From contig UQVC01000011.1 in assembly GCA_900544395.1 (NCBI GenBank), forward strand, positions 7,550 through 71,549: DNA of 64,000 nucleotides, read 5' to 3'. The notes beneath the pieces were generated by a model. It saw only the letters and a list, made by a program, of their open reading frames with translations, was not told the origin of the DNA and searched no databases. Of the stretch, positions 17,247 to 24,711 are shown piece by piece; the stretch's first letter is position 1; each line of letters begins with the position of its first letter. The translations under genes and the position numbers were made by a program. The stretch comes from an uncultured Ruminococcus sp. (GTDB lineage: Bacteria; Bacillota; Clostridia; Lachnospirales; Lachnospiraceae).

Positions 17247-17275
17247 TTGACAACAGAAGAAAAGAGTGCTAATAT
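17247..17275 (+). promoter_or_regulatory. Strong SigA-type promoter for the ncRNA candidate
   Basis: Consensus TTGACA (17247-17252) and TAATAT (17270-17275), spaced by 17 bases. There is no protein gene within 580 bases downstream. Confidence 0.75.
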
Positions 17276-17281
17276 AAAGTC

Positions 17282-17740
17282 AACAAATAAAACAGATTGA
17301 ACCAAAACTGAAATCCAATAAGAAAGTCTTGGAAAGAAGTTTTATCAAAGACAGAAACTTTCAAAGGCGGATGTCCCGGAAAAGGATTCTCGGAAGGAGA
17401 AGAAAAGTACGGAGGAATAAAATTCAGAAAAGACGGTTCTTGGATTTAAGAAAGGTTCAGGAAGTGGACACTCATTTCATGCAAGGAAAGATAACCTGGA
17501 GAAATGAAGAAATTATCGTAATGACGAGAAAGTTACGAGAGAAGCAAAATTCATTTGAGGGATGAGGTTATCGAGGAAGCGAAAATGAGAATTGTTAAGA
17601 AAGGAAGGTACAGACCACCAGGACAGTAAATGAAAAATCAGAATTTATCAATCGGTAAAGAGAGGTAGAAAAGGTGATTGAACCAACAATGTAAAGATGG
17701 ATGTGAATCAAAATAAAAAGATTTGCATCCATCTTTCTGT
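17282..17740 (+). ncRNA. Candidate structured non-coding RNA, about 460 nt, class not recognised
   Basis: The 757-base gap between pduO and the next gene contains a unit bounded by a consensus promoter (17247-17275) and a terminator (17693-17736). It is purine-rich and has no convincing ORF. Nested complementary segments are visible: GATAACCT (17490-17497) with AGGTTATC (17565-17572), inside it AAATGAA (17502-17508) with TTCATTT (17550-17556), and inside that TCGTAA (17516-17521) with TTACGA (17533-17538). Other helices: GAAAGT (17322-17327) with ACTTTC (17357-17362), CCGGAA (17376-17381) with TTCTCGG (17387-17393), and TTCTT (17437-17441) with AAGAA (17448-17452). GATTGAACCAA occurs near both ends (17295-17305 and 17676-17686), and GGTTC occurs twice between them (17435, 17454). 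The transcript ends are inferred from promoter and terminator. Confidence 0.65.
17693..17740 (+). terminator. Terminator of the ncRNA candidate
   Basis: AAAGATGGATGTGAATC (17693-17709) pairs with GATTTGCATCCATCTTT (17720-17736), including wobble pairs near the loop. The following T-run is interrupted (CTGTTGTATCTTTC), so termination strength is uncertain. Confidence 0.75.
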
Positions 17741-17861
17741 TGTATCTTTCTGAAAATATTGGTAAAATATAGGGGCTGTAACCAGTAACTGATAAACAGA
17801 GCAGCCAGGGGAGTTGGCTGCAGTAACTATGAACAGATTCAGATAATAAGGGAGAGGTACA

Positions 17862-18800
17862 ATGGACGTAATCAGTGAAATTGGAAAGTGGCTGCAGGAG
17901 AGTGAGATCTTGCCTGCGGCAATGGAACGGCTTGGAATTGCAGATAAGCTGGCAGAAGTGATTGGGATTTCGTTTGGAATCGTAGTATTGCTGGGGATCT
18001 TAGGATGTTTCTTTGGGTTGAAACTGGCCAGATTCTGGGCATTTCTTTCTGCATTTGCAGTAGGAGCAGGTGCGGCGTTTGCGATATCGATGCAGATCAC
18101 AGCAGATATCAGACTGAGCGGAATAATCGGTCTGGGCGCAGGTATTGTTCTGGCAATTCTGTTTGCGGTGTTAAAGCGGGCAGGGATGTTTTTGACTGCC
18201 TGGGTTATGGGAAGCTTTTTGAGTATCTATTGGATACAGCCTAAAGAGCTGATGTGGCTGTTAGTCTGTGCAGGAATTGGCCTGGTATTTGCGCTTTTTA
18301 CCATCAAGTGGTACCTTCCGATCCTGATCCTTTTGACCAGTGTATTTGGTGCGGTATGCATTAGCAGGGGCGGAGCTGTCCTGCTTGGAAATGCAGGGGT
18401 GAAACTGGAAAATTGGATGCTGATGCTGTCGATCGTCGTGTTGGCAGTCCTGGGTATTTTGGTGCAGTTTTTGATGGAATCTGGAAAGCGCAAGAAATTG
18501 CATTTGAAAAAAGCGGCTGAGATCCGGGAGCAGAATTCTACAGAAAATGAGGTAGATAAAGCAAGAGCGCTTTTGGAAGAAGAGATTGAGGAAGAAGAGT
18601 CCCAAGAGCAAAGCGAAGAGTTTCTGGATGAGGAAGACGAGGAGTTGGAAGAAGCTTCGGAAGAGGTTGTGATCTTAGAGGAAGAAGAGGATGACTTTCT
18701 GGATGACGACGAGGAAGAGAGCGAGTTCTGGGATGAGGAAGACGATGATATTCAAGTTGTCGAAATAGATCTGGATGATGAATTTGAGGAAGAGGAATAG
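17862..18800 (+). CDS. Membrane protein with long acidic cytoplasmic tail (TMEM198/DUF4203-like)
   Basis: A 312-residue protein. Residues about 30 to 205 contain six or seven hydrophobic segments with small-residue patterns (GILGCFFGLKLARFWAFLSAFAVGAGAAFAIS), resembling the DUF4203/TMEM198 family. After a basic KRKKLHLKKAAE stretch comes a tail of roughly 90 residues made mostly of Glu and Asp. By the positive-inside rule the basic stretch and the tail are cytoplasmic. Function is unknown; the tail could bind cations or basic proteins. A GGGAGAGG site precedes the ATG and a strong terminator follows, so it is probably monocistronic. Confidence 0.75.
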   Translation: MDVISEIGKWLQESEILPAAMERLGIADKLAEVIGISFGIVVLLGILGCFFGLKLARFWAFLSAFAVGAGAAFAISMQITADIRLSGIIGLGAGIVLAILFAVLKRAGMFLTAWVMGSFLSIYWIQPKELMWLLVCAGIGLVFALFTIKWYLPILILLTSVFGAVCISRGGAVLLGNAGVKLENWMLMLSIVVLAVLGILVQFLMESGKRKKLHLKKAAEIREQNSTENEVDKARALLEEEIEEEESQEQSEEFLDEEDEELEEASEEVVILEEEEDDFLDDDEEESEFWDEEDDDIQVVEIDLDDEFEEEE

Positions 18801-18804
18801 AAGG

Positions 18805-18850
18805 CACACTCTTTTGTATGGAAAGAAGCATACAAAAGAGTGTGTTTTTT
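18805..18850 (+). terminator. Strong rho-independent terminator
   Basis: A perfect 16-base-pair stem, CACACTCTTTTGTATG (18805-18820) with CATACAAAAGAGTGTG (18829-18844), loop of 8, then seven T residues. Confidence 0.93.
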
Positions 18851-18861
18851 TCGTGACTTTC

Positions 18862-18890
18862 TTGTAACAGACCTGTCAAAGGGGTATAAT
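18862..18890 (+). promoter_or_regulatory. Promoter of the PHP gene
   Basis: TTGTAA (18862-18867) and TATAAT (18885-18890), 17-base spacing, about 60 bases before the start codon. Confidence 0.65.
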
Positions 18891-18949
18891 GAAAAAAAGC
18901 GGAAGTCTGTGCATTTCCATCAGAGCACAGATGAAAAGGAGGCGTATCT

Positions 18950-19771
18950 ATGAAGATTGATATGCATTGTCATGTAAAAGAAGGTTCTATTGACAGTAAA
19001 GTGAGTCTGGATGATTATATTACCATTCTGAAGCAGAAAGGTTTTCAGGGAATGGTGATCACGGATCATAACACATACAACGGATACCGTTACTGGAAGA
19101 ACCATATGAAAGGGAAGAAACATCAGGATTTTGTGGTATTAAAAGGAATTGAATATGATACCAGGGATGCTGGGCACATTCTGGTGATCATGCCGGAGGG
19201 AGTCAAGATGCGGCTTTTGGAGATGCGTGGAATGCCGGTTTCTGTTTTGATCGATCTGGTACACCGAAATGGAGGTGTGTTGGGACCGGCACATCCATGT
19301 GGGGAGAAGTACATGAGCATTGCCAATACAAAGAAGTTTTATCAGTCTCCGGAGATTATGAAACGATTTGATTTTATTGAAGCGTATAATTGCTGTGAAT
19401 CCGTGGCATCCAATACAGGCGCTGCAAAACTGGCATCCAAATATAAGAAGGTGACGACTGGGGGAAGTGATTCCCACAAAACAGGATGTGTGGGACGTGC
19501 CTATACGATCCTGCCGGAGCCGGTTACCTGCGAGACAGAACTGATCTCCATGATCCATAAAAAAGTTCCTTTTGAAGTTGGCGGTGTACAATATGAGAAG
19601 ACAACCAAAGACCGCATTGGTAAAGTTAACAAGGTACTGGTATACTCGTTCTGGTTTTATAATAAAGGCGGGGAATTGATCAAGCGCAGAGGCCGTAAAG
19701 TCAAGATGGAAGAAGAGAATCCGATCGATCCGATCGATCCGATCGAACTTTATTATACAGGAAAAGTATGA
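18950..19771 (+). CDS. PHP-domain metal-dependent phosphoesterase
   Basis: A 273-residue protein of the PHP family. Metal-binding motifs are visible: DMHCHVKEGS at the start, ITDHNTYN around residue 48, HPCGEK around 117, and GGSDSHKTGCVG with the late DSH motif around 170. Such enzymes hydrolyse phosphoesters, for example in histidinol phosphatase and nucleotide phosphatases; the substrate here is not known. The C terminus has a short low-complexity NPIDPIDPIEL segment encoded by a 9-base tandem repeat. It is followed, with a 4-base overlap, by an orphan prepilin peptidase gene. Confidence 0.85.
   Translation: MKIDMHCHVKEGSIDSKVSLDDYITILKQKGFQGMVITDHNTYNGYRYWKNHMKGKKHQDFVVLKGIEYDTRDAGHILVIMPEGVKMRLLEMRGMPVSVLIDLVHRNGGVLGPAHPCGEKYMSIANTKKFYQSPEIMKRFDFIEAYNCCESVASNTGAAKLASKYKKVTTGGSDSHKTGCVGRAYTILPEPVTCETELISMIHKKVPFEVGGVQYEKTTKDRIGKVNKVLVYSFWFYNKGGELIKRRGRKVKMEEENPIDPIDPIELYYTGKV
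19721..19746 (+). repeat. Three tandem copies of CCGATCGAT within the PHP gene
   Basis: A 9-base unit repeated almost three times, encoding the PID repeats near the C terminus of the PHP protein. The unit is a multiple of three, so copy changes would keep the frame. Confidence 0.9.
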
Positions 19772-20226
19772 TGCGTATGATGATTTATGCGGTTTTGTTG
19801 TTGATTTTTCTAAAGATTTCCATTTCTGACTGGAAGATGCACAGGATTTTGAATCGAGATCTGATTTGGATCTGTATGCTTGCAGTTCCAATCTGTCTGG
19901 CAGATCCCCGGGGATTTTTGACCGAATACCTGCCGGGAGCATTTGCAGTCAGTATCCCGATGGCGCTGCTGCTGTTTTTCATTCCAGGAAGTTTTGGCGG
20001 CGGGGATATTAAATTTACGGCAGCGGCAGGCCTGGTCCTTGGGACCAGAAAGGTACTTCTGGGGAGTATGGCAGCGGTGTTGTTTGCCGGAGTATATTGC
20101 CTCTATCTTCTGGTATGGAAAAAGGAAGGGAGAAAGGCAGTTTTTGCCTTTGGTCCTTTCCTCTGTATGGGAATGACTGCAGCGCTGCTGTTTGGAGAAC
20201 AGATGGCAGCATGGCTGTTTTCTTAA
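19768..20226 (+). CDS. Type IV prepilin peptidase-like protein (A24)
   Basis: A 152-residue membrane protein equivalent to the C-terminal half of prepilin peptidases. It keeps both catalytic aspartates of the aspartic protease family A24: one in the SDWKMHRI segment near residue 21, the other in GSFGGGDIKFTAAAGL near residue 75. The N-terminal methylase domain of PilD is absent, as in TadV/CpaA-type enzymes. No pilin, Tad or com genes are nearby, so it acts on substrates encoded elsewhere. Its start overlaps the PHP stop. The convergent minus-strand gene ends 9 bases away with no clear terminator between. Confidence 0.85.
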   Translation: MMRMMIYAVLLLIFLKISISDWKMHRILNRDLIWICMLAVPICLADPRGFLTEYLPGAFAVSIPMALLLFFIPGSFGGGDIKFTAAAGLVLGTRKVLLGSMAAVLFAGVYCLYLLVWKKEGRKAVFAFGPFLCMGMTAALLFGEQMAAWLFS

Positions 20227-20234
20227 TGCATTTC

Positions 20235-21068
20235 TTATCGCTTGTTTCGGCGATCTTCCAGTTTCTTACGGAATAATTCCAATGGTACTTTGTAATTTCT
20301 GGACTCCAGCTTTGGAAAAGCTTTGACCAGGCGGGGAGCAGATTTTGGAATTTTATTGCTCATATTTTGTGCACGTGTTTTTAATTCAACGATCTGCATC
20401 CGGATTTCTTCGGAAACTTCCAGTTTGACATCATCCAGTTTTTGACGGGATTCTTCCTGAACTTCCAGTGCATGCATCACATTCTGGTAGATATCCTCTC
20501 CAATCTGATCGGAAATATCATGCAGTTCGTCTGTGATCTTCTGTAAACGATGCAAAAACTGATTGAATTTTAAAATTGCAGAGGAAGTGACGATCACATC
20601 TGCAAGCAAAACAGCTACCAGGATCACAAGGCAGACAATTCCTACAGAATGCGGGATCCAGGATAATACCTTGTGGATCAGAGGATGGATAAAATATACA
20701 ATGACCACACAGGCGGCTCCCCAGATCAGGGAGAACAGCAGGCACACATATCCTCCGATATTGAAAGGCAGCTTGGAGTAATCCCACCATTTACTATGGA
20801 AAATCTTGTCCATTGCCCATCCGGTCACACCCTCCAGAAGTGTAACTAACACCACAGAAGACAGATAGAGAAGAAGCAGATTGGACTGGAACGAATCCAG
20901 ACAGGCGACTACCAGTGTGACGCCAACTCCATAAATCGGGCAGATTGGTCCGTTTAGGAATCCCCGGTTGACAAAGCGGCGTTGTTTGATGGCAGCAAAT
21001 GCGACTTCTGTACACCATCCCAGAAAACCATAAACAAAAAAGTACAGCAAACTATAGTAAACAGGCAT
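20235..21068 (-). CDS. Putative membrane protein of the CmpB-type family (often named ABC transporter permease)
   Basis: A 277-residue protein. The start at 21068 is chosen because AGGAGG lies 8 bases upstream and MPVYYSLLYFFVYGFLGW is the family N terminus; the longer frame begins inside truA. The first 160 residues contain four to five membrane segments with RGFLNGPICPIYGVG and KWWDYSKLPFNIGGYVCL, the family signature. Residues after about 165 form a charged helical region (coiled-coil-like, KLDDVKLEVSEEIRMQIVELK). The family is commonly labelled ABC transporter permease, but no ATPase partner is present and function is unproven. It overlaps the end of truA by 17 bases, so both are probably in one transcript. 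Confidence 0.83.
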   Translation of the reverse strand: MPVYYSLLYFFVYGFLGWCTEVAFAAIKQRRFVNRGFLNGPICPIYGVGVTLVVACLDSFQSNLLLLYLSSVVLVTLLEGVTGWAMDKIFHSKWWDYSKLPFNIGGYVCLLFSLIWGAACVVIVYFIHPLIHKVLSWIPHSVGIVCLVILVAVLLADVIVTSSAILKFNQFLHRLQKITDELHDISDQIGEDIYQNVMHALEVQEESRQKLDDVKLEVSEEIRMQIVELKTRAQNMSNKIPKSAPRLVKAFPKLESRNYKVPLELFRKKLEDRRNKR

Positions 21069-21825
21069 TGTGGTCCTCCTTTTCGTTCTTTGTATATATG
21101 ATATCAGCAAGGTAAAGTCCGCGGGAAGGAACCCGGCGTGAAAACGTGGATTCTCCGGAAAAAATCTGTGGGATGCACAAAGGAGAAACTACGCCAAGTC
21201 CGATGTCCACCAGGAGTTGGAAGACAGTAGCTGCCATATAAGGCAGAAAATCATTTCCTTCTAAAGTGAGCACCATTTCCCGGGGGGATTCGGACACATG
21301 AAAAGCGTATAGTTCTTTCATGGCAGCCTTTTTCTTTTTCGCAGGAGAGAAACAACGGAAATCATGTCGGTCCTTTAGCTGTAAAAATGCTTCCTGCATA
21401 TCTGCTGTTTTTGGAAAGCAGGGAACCGACCAGACATAATTTTGAGCAAATAAGTCTGTAGCTCCCATCTTTTGCAGGCGAAGCTGCCAGATACAGCGGT
21501 GTGGGGACAAATCGGCCTGAAAACGGGCAGGCATGTCCGTGGCATTTAAAATTGCGATGTCCTGGGGGAGAACTTCATTTAATGCAGCTTGAAGCTGACT
21601 GAGGGAAAGATCAGAACCGGTCTGAAAACTGACGGATTGTCTTTTGGCATGCACGCCGGGGTCTGTTCTGGCTGCGCAGGACAGTGAGACAGATTCTGCA
21701 AGAAGGCGGCACAGTGCGGCGGACAGTTTTTCTGAAACAGAGACACCGCCCTTCCTGGTCGGGGGAGTGCTCCACCCGGTATATCGGGTGCCGTCATATT
21801 CTGCAGTAAGCTGGATGGTACGCAT
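21052..21825 (-). CDS. truA: tRNA pseudouridine synthase A
   Basis: A 257-residue enzyme that isomerises uridines 38 to 40 in tRNA anticodon arms. The catalytic aspartate is D55 in CAARTDPGVHA (most relatives have RTDAGVHA). The N terminus LTAEYDGTRYTGW and the C-terminal FLPYMAATVFQLLVDIGLG plus PSRGLYLADIIY match the family. The protein is more divergent than housekeeping TruA: after GW it reads STPPTR instead of the usual Q-rich segment, which suggests a second TruA paralogue. Confidence 0.88.
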   Translation of the reverse strand: MRTIQLTAEYDGTRYTGWSTPPTRKGGVSVSEKLSAALCRLLAESVSLSCAARTDPGVHAKRQSVSFQTGSDLSLSQLQAALNEVLPQDIAILNATDMPARFQADLSPHRCIWQLRLQKMGATDLFAQNYVWSVPCFPKTADMQEAFLQLKDRHDFRCFSPAKKKKAAMKELYAFHVSESPREMVLTLEGNDFLPYMAATVFQLLVDIGLGVVSPLCIPQIFSGESTFSRRVPSRGLYLADIIYTKNEKEDHNACLL

Positions 21826-21910
21826 AGAAATTCTCCTCTCTGGTCATGTTAATAGGTATTGTTCCATTGTACAGGAAGCCAGGGGAGAATGCAATCACAG
21901 AAGAAGGATT

Positions 21911-22195
21911 TTACACCTTCTTCTTTTTTAACATGGATGCAGCCATGTTGACTGTGTGGTCGATCTGTGCTTTTTCAGCATCTGATTTTCCATCTTTTAA
22001 AAGCTCCAGGATCAGTGAGATTTCATCTGGAGAAAACTGAATATGGTGTTTTCCGGCATTGGTGATCAGTGCAAACATGATGGGAGCCAGTTCTTTTCCC
22101 GTTTTACCTTGTGTCTGTGCGGCAGCCAGTTTGATCAGTTCCAGCTTGGCTGGATCCATGGCCTTTAGTTTGGGGTGATTCATCCATTCGTTCAT
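21911..22195 (-). CDS. Small conserved hypothetical protein
   Basis: A 94-residue mostly helical protein with the central HPKLKAMDPAKLELIKLAAAQTQGK and FSPDEISLILELLKDGKSDAEKAQID segments, ending in a KKKK motif. Similar small proteins occur in Lachnospiraceae, to my recollection, with no known function. Its ribosome site GGGAGGT lies 8 bases upstream of the ATG, inside the preceding gene. The preceding ORF runs 92 bases into this gene in another frame, which is an unusually long overlap. Confidence 0.7.
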   Translation of the reverse strand: MNEWMNHPKLKAMDPAKLELIKLAAAQTQGKTGKELAPIMFALITNAGKHHIQFSPDEISLILELLKDGKSDAEKAQIDHTVNMAASMLKKKKV

Positions 22196-22655
22196 ACGTA
22201 GTACCTCCCTGTGGGTTTGAAAAGTCCATTTGATTCATTGTATCGGAAAACATCGCGTTGTATGTCTCAAACATTTCTTTTTGTTCCGGATTCAGCATTC
22301 CCAGGATCATGTCTAACGGGTTTTCAGTGCCGGAGGAGTCCGGAAGATTCTGGATCAGCTCCAGCATCTGGAACAATCCCTGCATTTGTTCCAGTTTTTG
22401 AAGTTCTTTCGGAGAAAGATATGTAGAAAGATCTTCTAAAAACCGGGCAGGAGAATCTGTGGCAGACAGACTGGATTTTGGAAATCCCTGAAAACGGAGA
22501 ATGGCGTTTTGAAGTTCCATAAAGCGGACCAGGATTCCGAGCATGCGCTGCCCATGAGCAGGAAAATAGGGCAAAAGCAGCTTTAATGTCTGTAGTTGTC
22601 TGGAAGAAGTGAATTCATCAAAAGGTGTCATTGGGTGTGTATGATTCGTTTCCAT
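22104..22655 (-). CDS. Hypothetical helical protein overlapping the next gene
   Basis: A 183-residue protein starting after a GGGAGG site. Residues 1 to 150 are helical and rich in Leu, Gln and Met (FLEDLSTYLSPKELQKLEQMQGLFQMLEL). The final 30 residues (beginning ERMDESPQTKG) lie in the region overlapping the next gene and look like out-of-frame read-through, being polar and of odd composition. Either the gene simply ends late, or a frameshift has lengthened it. I do not recognise a family. It is probably cotranscribed with the 94-residue protein. Confidence 0.65.
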   Translation of the reverse strand: METNHTHPMTPFDEFTSSRQLQTLKLLLPYFPAHGQRMLGILVRFMELQNAILRFQGFPKSSLSATDSPARFLEDLSTYLSPKELQKLEQMQGLFQMLELIQNLPDSSGTENPLDMILGMLNPEQKEMFETYNAMFSDTMNQMDFSNPQGGTTYERMDESPQTKGHGSSQAGTDQTGCRTDTR

Positions 22656-22792
22656 AAAGCCTCCCGGATGATTACGTTGTAAATATATATGAAGAAAACA
22701 GGAAAGAAATGAATAAAAATCCGACAGCAGGGAAAACTAAAAACAGAATTCCTACATACTATAATAGGGAATGGAAAGGAAAGAGGGATTTT

Positions 22793-22933
22793 ATGAAACG
22801 CAGACTGATCATTGATGGAAATGCAGTATACGAGATCGATGAAAACTGTATGTTACAGAGAAGAATTGAGAAAGATGAACAAAACAGACAAAAGGAAAAA
22901 GCACACCCGAACGCAAATAAAGAAGCAAAATAA
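22793..22933 (+). CDS. Small basic hypothetical protein, 46 residues
   Basis: The ATG at 22793 has an AAAGAGGGA ribosome site 4 bases upstream and yields a protein beginning MKRRLIIDGNAVYEIDENC, a start I have seen in short Lachnospiraceae proteins. The rest is charged and low-complexity (KDEQNRQKEKAHPN). The longer frame from 22709 adds a segment without a ribosome site. A terminator follows immediately. Function unknown. Confidence 0.6.
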   Translation: MKRRLIIDGNAVYEIDENCMLQRRIEKDEQNRQKEKAHPNANKEAK

Positions 22934-22967
22934 AAAGTCCCCGGCATTTCGCCGGGGATCCTTTGTT
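22933..22967 (+). terminator. Terminator after the 46-residue gene
   Basis: TCCCCGGC (22938-22945) pairs with GCCGGGGA (22951-22958) on a 5-base loop, flanked by an A-run and a T-rich tract, so it may serve both strands between convergent genes. Confidence 0.85.
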
Positions 22968-22978
22968 TTATGGGGAGA

Positions 22979-23227
22979 TTAGCATCCACATCCGTTGTTT
23001 CCACATCCACCGCCACAACCGCCGCTGAATCCGTTTCCGCATCCGCCACAGAAGATCAGAAGAAGGATGATCCACAGACAGCTGTCATTTCCGCATCCGT
23101 TGTTTCCACCCCATCCATTGCCGCATCCACCGCAGCAAAGAAGCAGAAGAATGATCCAGATACAGGAGTTACCACCAAAGTTTGATTCGCATCCACATCC
23201 ACAGTTTGTTGCACTTAATTCACTCAT
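22979..23227 (-). CDS. Small Cys/Gly-rich protein with repeated hydrophobic segments
   Basis: An 82-residue protein starting at the ATG after a GGAGG site; the longer frame upstream is rejected. It begins MSELSATNCGCGCESNFGG and contains two near-identical units, each with SCIWIILLLLCCGGCGNG or SCLWIILLLIFCGGCGNG, followed by a Gly/Cys tail (GGCGGGCGNNGCGC). About one residue in five is Cys and about 30 percent are Gly. RefSeq names similar clostridial proteins chorion class high-cysteine protein, a label based on composition. The layout resembles small hydrophobic spore proteins such as YjcZ. A possible SigK-type promoter lies upstream. Confidence 0.72.
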   Translation of the reverse strand: MSELSATNCGCGCESNFGGNSCIWIILLLLCCGGCGNGWGGNNGCGNDSCLWIILLLIFCGGCGNGFSGGCGGGCGNNGCGC

Positions 23228-23259
23228 TTGAAATCCTCCAATAATGTTGTTTACAGTTC

Positions 23260-23286
23260 TATAATATGTGGATGCAGGGAATGTGT
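23260..23286 (-). promoter_or_regulatory. Possible SigK-type sporulation promoter for the Cys-rich gene
   Basis: On the minus strand CATATTATA (23260-23268) fits the SigK -10 pattern CATANNNTA, with AC at 23285-23286 after 16 bases matching the weak -35. The site is 32 bases upstream of the start codon. The pattern is short, so chance is possible. Confidence 0.35.
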
Positions 23287-23390
23287 GCAGAAAATATGTT
23301 AACAAATTCTTTATAATGGAGGAACAGGTCTTAACACCTATTTTACTCGATCTATGCTAATTTTTAGATAAAGGAAGGAGACGAGGAAGT

Positions 23391-23849
23391 ATGAGGATGA
23401 CAGAAATTCGGAATCTGAGGATGAAAAAAGAAGAAAATCAAGAACTGGATCAGTTTTGTAAACAGATAAAAGAACATGTAGAGAAAGGAAAACTGGGGGA
23501 GTGTGAGCAGATGATCCCACAGTATATGCAAAAATATCCGGACAGCGCGATCCCACATAATCTTTTGGGGATTGTTCTGGAAAAGCAGGGAAGACATGTG
23601 GAAGCTATGAAACATTTTCGGGCGGCAGCAGCTTTGGATGCAGAGTTTCTTCCGGCGAGCTATAATATGGAACAATACAGTTCTTTGCGAAGAAAGTGTG
23701 CGATAGAGCCGATGTATGGATGGGAAGAGTACAGAAGTGAACATAGATGGAATCATGGAAACACCTTAAAAAGAGAATCTGAATATTCTAATAAAAAAGG
23801 AATGTTCATACATGAAACAGGCAAAACAGATCATTGGATACTGGTGTGA
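23391..23849 (+). CDS. TPR-repeat protein
   Basis: A 152-residue protein with a GGAAGGAG ribosome site. Residues about 25 to 90 contain tetratricopeptide-like helices, including SAIPHNLLGIVLEKQGRHVEAMKHFRAAAALDAEFLPASYNM. The tail after residue 100 is polar and the last 13 codons overlap the following protease gene in another frame. It has no signal peptide. It may be a partner or adaptor of the protease, as the two are coupled, but that is inference. Confidence 0.75.
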   Translation: MRMTEIRNLRMKKEENQELDQFCKQIKEHVEKGKLGECEQMIPQYMQKYPDSAIPHNLLGIVLEKQGRHVEAMKHFRAAAALDAEFLPASYNMEQYSSLRRKCAIEPMYGWEEYRSEHRWNHGNTLKRESEYSNKKGMFIHETGKTDHWILV

Positions 23850-24708
23850 CAAGATACAAAGAGGAGAGGCTCTGGGGCAGGGGATAACCGTTGCCGTTTT
23901 AGACACCGGAATCTGTGTGCATCCGGATTTTGGAAATCGGATCGCAGGATTTCGTGATTTTGTACATGGAAAAGAGGATCCATATGATGACAGTGGACAT
24001 GGAACGCATGTGGCGGGGATCCTGGCAGGAGACGGACGGCTTTCCAAGGGCAGATATGCAGGAATGGCTCCCCAAGCTTCTCTTTTGATCGGAAAAGTGC
24101 TGGATCAGGATGGGAACGGAAGTGTGGAGACGGTTCTGGAAGGAATGCGGTGGGTGCTGTCCATACGCAAGAAGTATCCCATTGTAGTTGTGAATATTTC
24201 CGTGGGAGCAAAGCCGGATCTGGAAGCGTGCCAGAAAAAGCAGCTGGTCCGTGGAGCAGAATCTCTGTGGGATGCGGGGATCACCGTTGTGGCATCTGCA
24301 GGGAATGACGGACCGAAACGAGGGAGCGTTGCGTCGCCGGGGGACAGCAGAAAGATTATTACAGTGGGCGCTTATGAGGAAATCCGATGGAGAGAACGTG
24401 CAGTCGGGGGACGCTGGAAATATTCGGGCAGAGGTCCTTCTGAACTTTGTGTGATAAAGCCGGATCTGGTGGCGCCGGGGCTTGGCATTGTCAGCTGTGG
24501 GAGAATGGAACAGGAGAAACAGGCATATGTTGAAAAAAGCGGTACGTCCATGGCGGCGCCCATGGTTGCAGGGGCGGCGGCATGTCTGTTGTCAGAATAC
24601 CCTGATATGAGCAATGTAGAAGTGAAGCTGAGGTTGCGAGAGTCTTGTACACCTCTGGAAGAGGAGGGAACAGGATGGGGACTTTTGAATGTGAGCCGGC
24701 TTTTATAA
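23812..24708 (+). CDS. Subtilisin-family serine protease (S8), no signal peptide
   Basis: A 298-residue S8 protease with a complete catalytic triad: Asp in VAVLDTGICVHPDFG, His in DDSGHGTHVAGILAG and Ser in SGTSMAAPMVAGAAA; the oxyanion asparagine is in VVASAGNDGP. There is no N-terminal signal peptide or long propeptide, so it resembles the intracellular AprX type rather than secreted subtilisin. The gene begins inside the 3' end of the TPR gene (38-base overlap) and ends just before a strong terminator. Physiological substrates are unknown. Confidence 0.9.
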   Translation: MKQAKQIIGYWCDKIQRGEALGQGITVAVLDTGICVHPDFGNRIAGFRDFVHGKEDPYDDSGHGTHVAGILAGDGRLSKGRYAGMAPQASLLIGKVLDQDGNGSVETVLEGMRWVLSIRKKYPIVVVNISVGAKPDLEACQKKQLVRGAESLWDAGITVVASAGNDGPKRGSVASPGDSRKIITVGAYEEIRWRERAVGGRWKYSGRGPSELCVIKPDLVAPGLGIVSCGRMEQEKQAYVEKSGTSMAAPMVAGAAACLLSEYPDMSNVEVKLRLRESCTPLEEEGTGWGLLNVSRLL

Positions 24709-24711
24709 AGA

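Noticed and set aside
17265..17273. GAGTGCTAA, identical to one arm of the CIRCE heat-shock operator
   Set aside because: The second arm TTAGCACTC is missing at the required spacing, and the hit overlaps an ordinary -10 region.
17329..17565. A 78-codon open frame within the ncRNA candidate
   Set aside because: It starts with TTG, has no ribosome site, and encodes an extremely basic, low-complexity sequence expected from purine-rich DNA.
20235..21068. Calling this gene an ABC transporter permease
   Set aside because: The common database name is not supported here by an ATPase partner or permease motif, so I describe it as a membrane protein of unknown role.
22981..23160. Regular CCACATCC/GCCACA-type repeats that might be a CRISPR array
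   Set aside because: The periodicity comes from Gly/Cys codons; there are no constant repeats with unique spacers.
22970..23231. Thr/Ala- and Pro-rich frames on the plus strand opposite the Cys-rich gene
   Set aside because: They are shadows of the Gly/Cys repeat on the minus strand; no ribosome site supports them.
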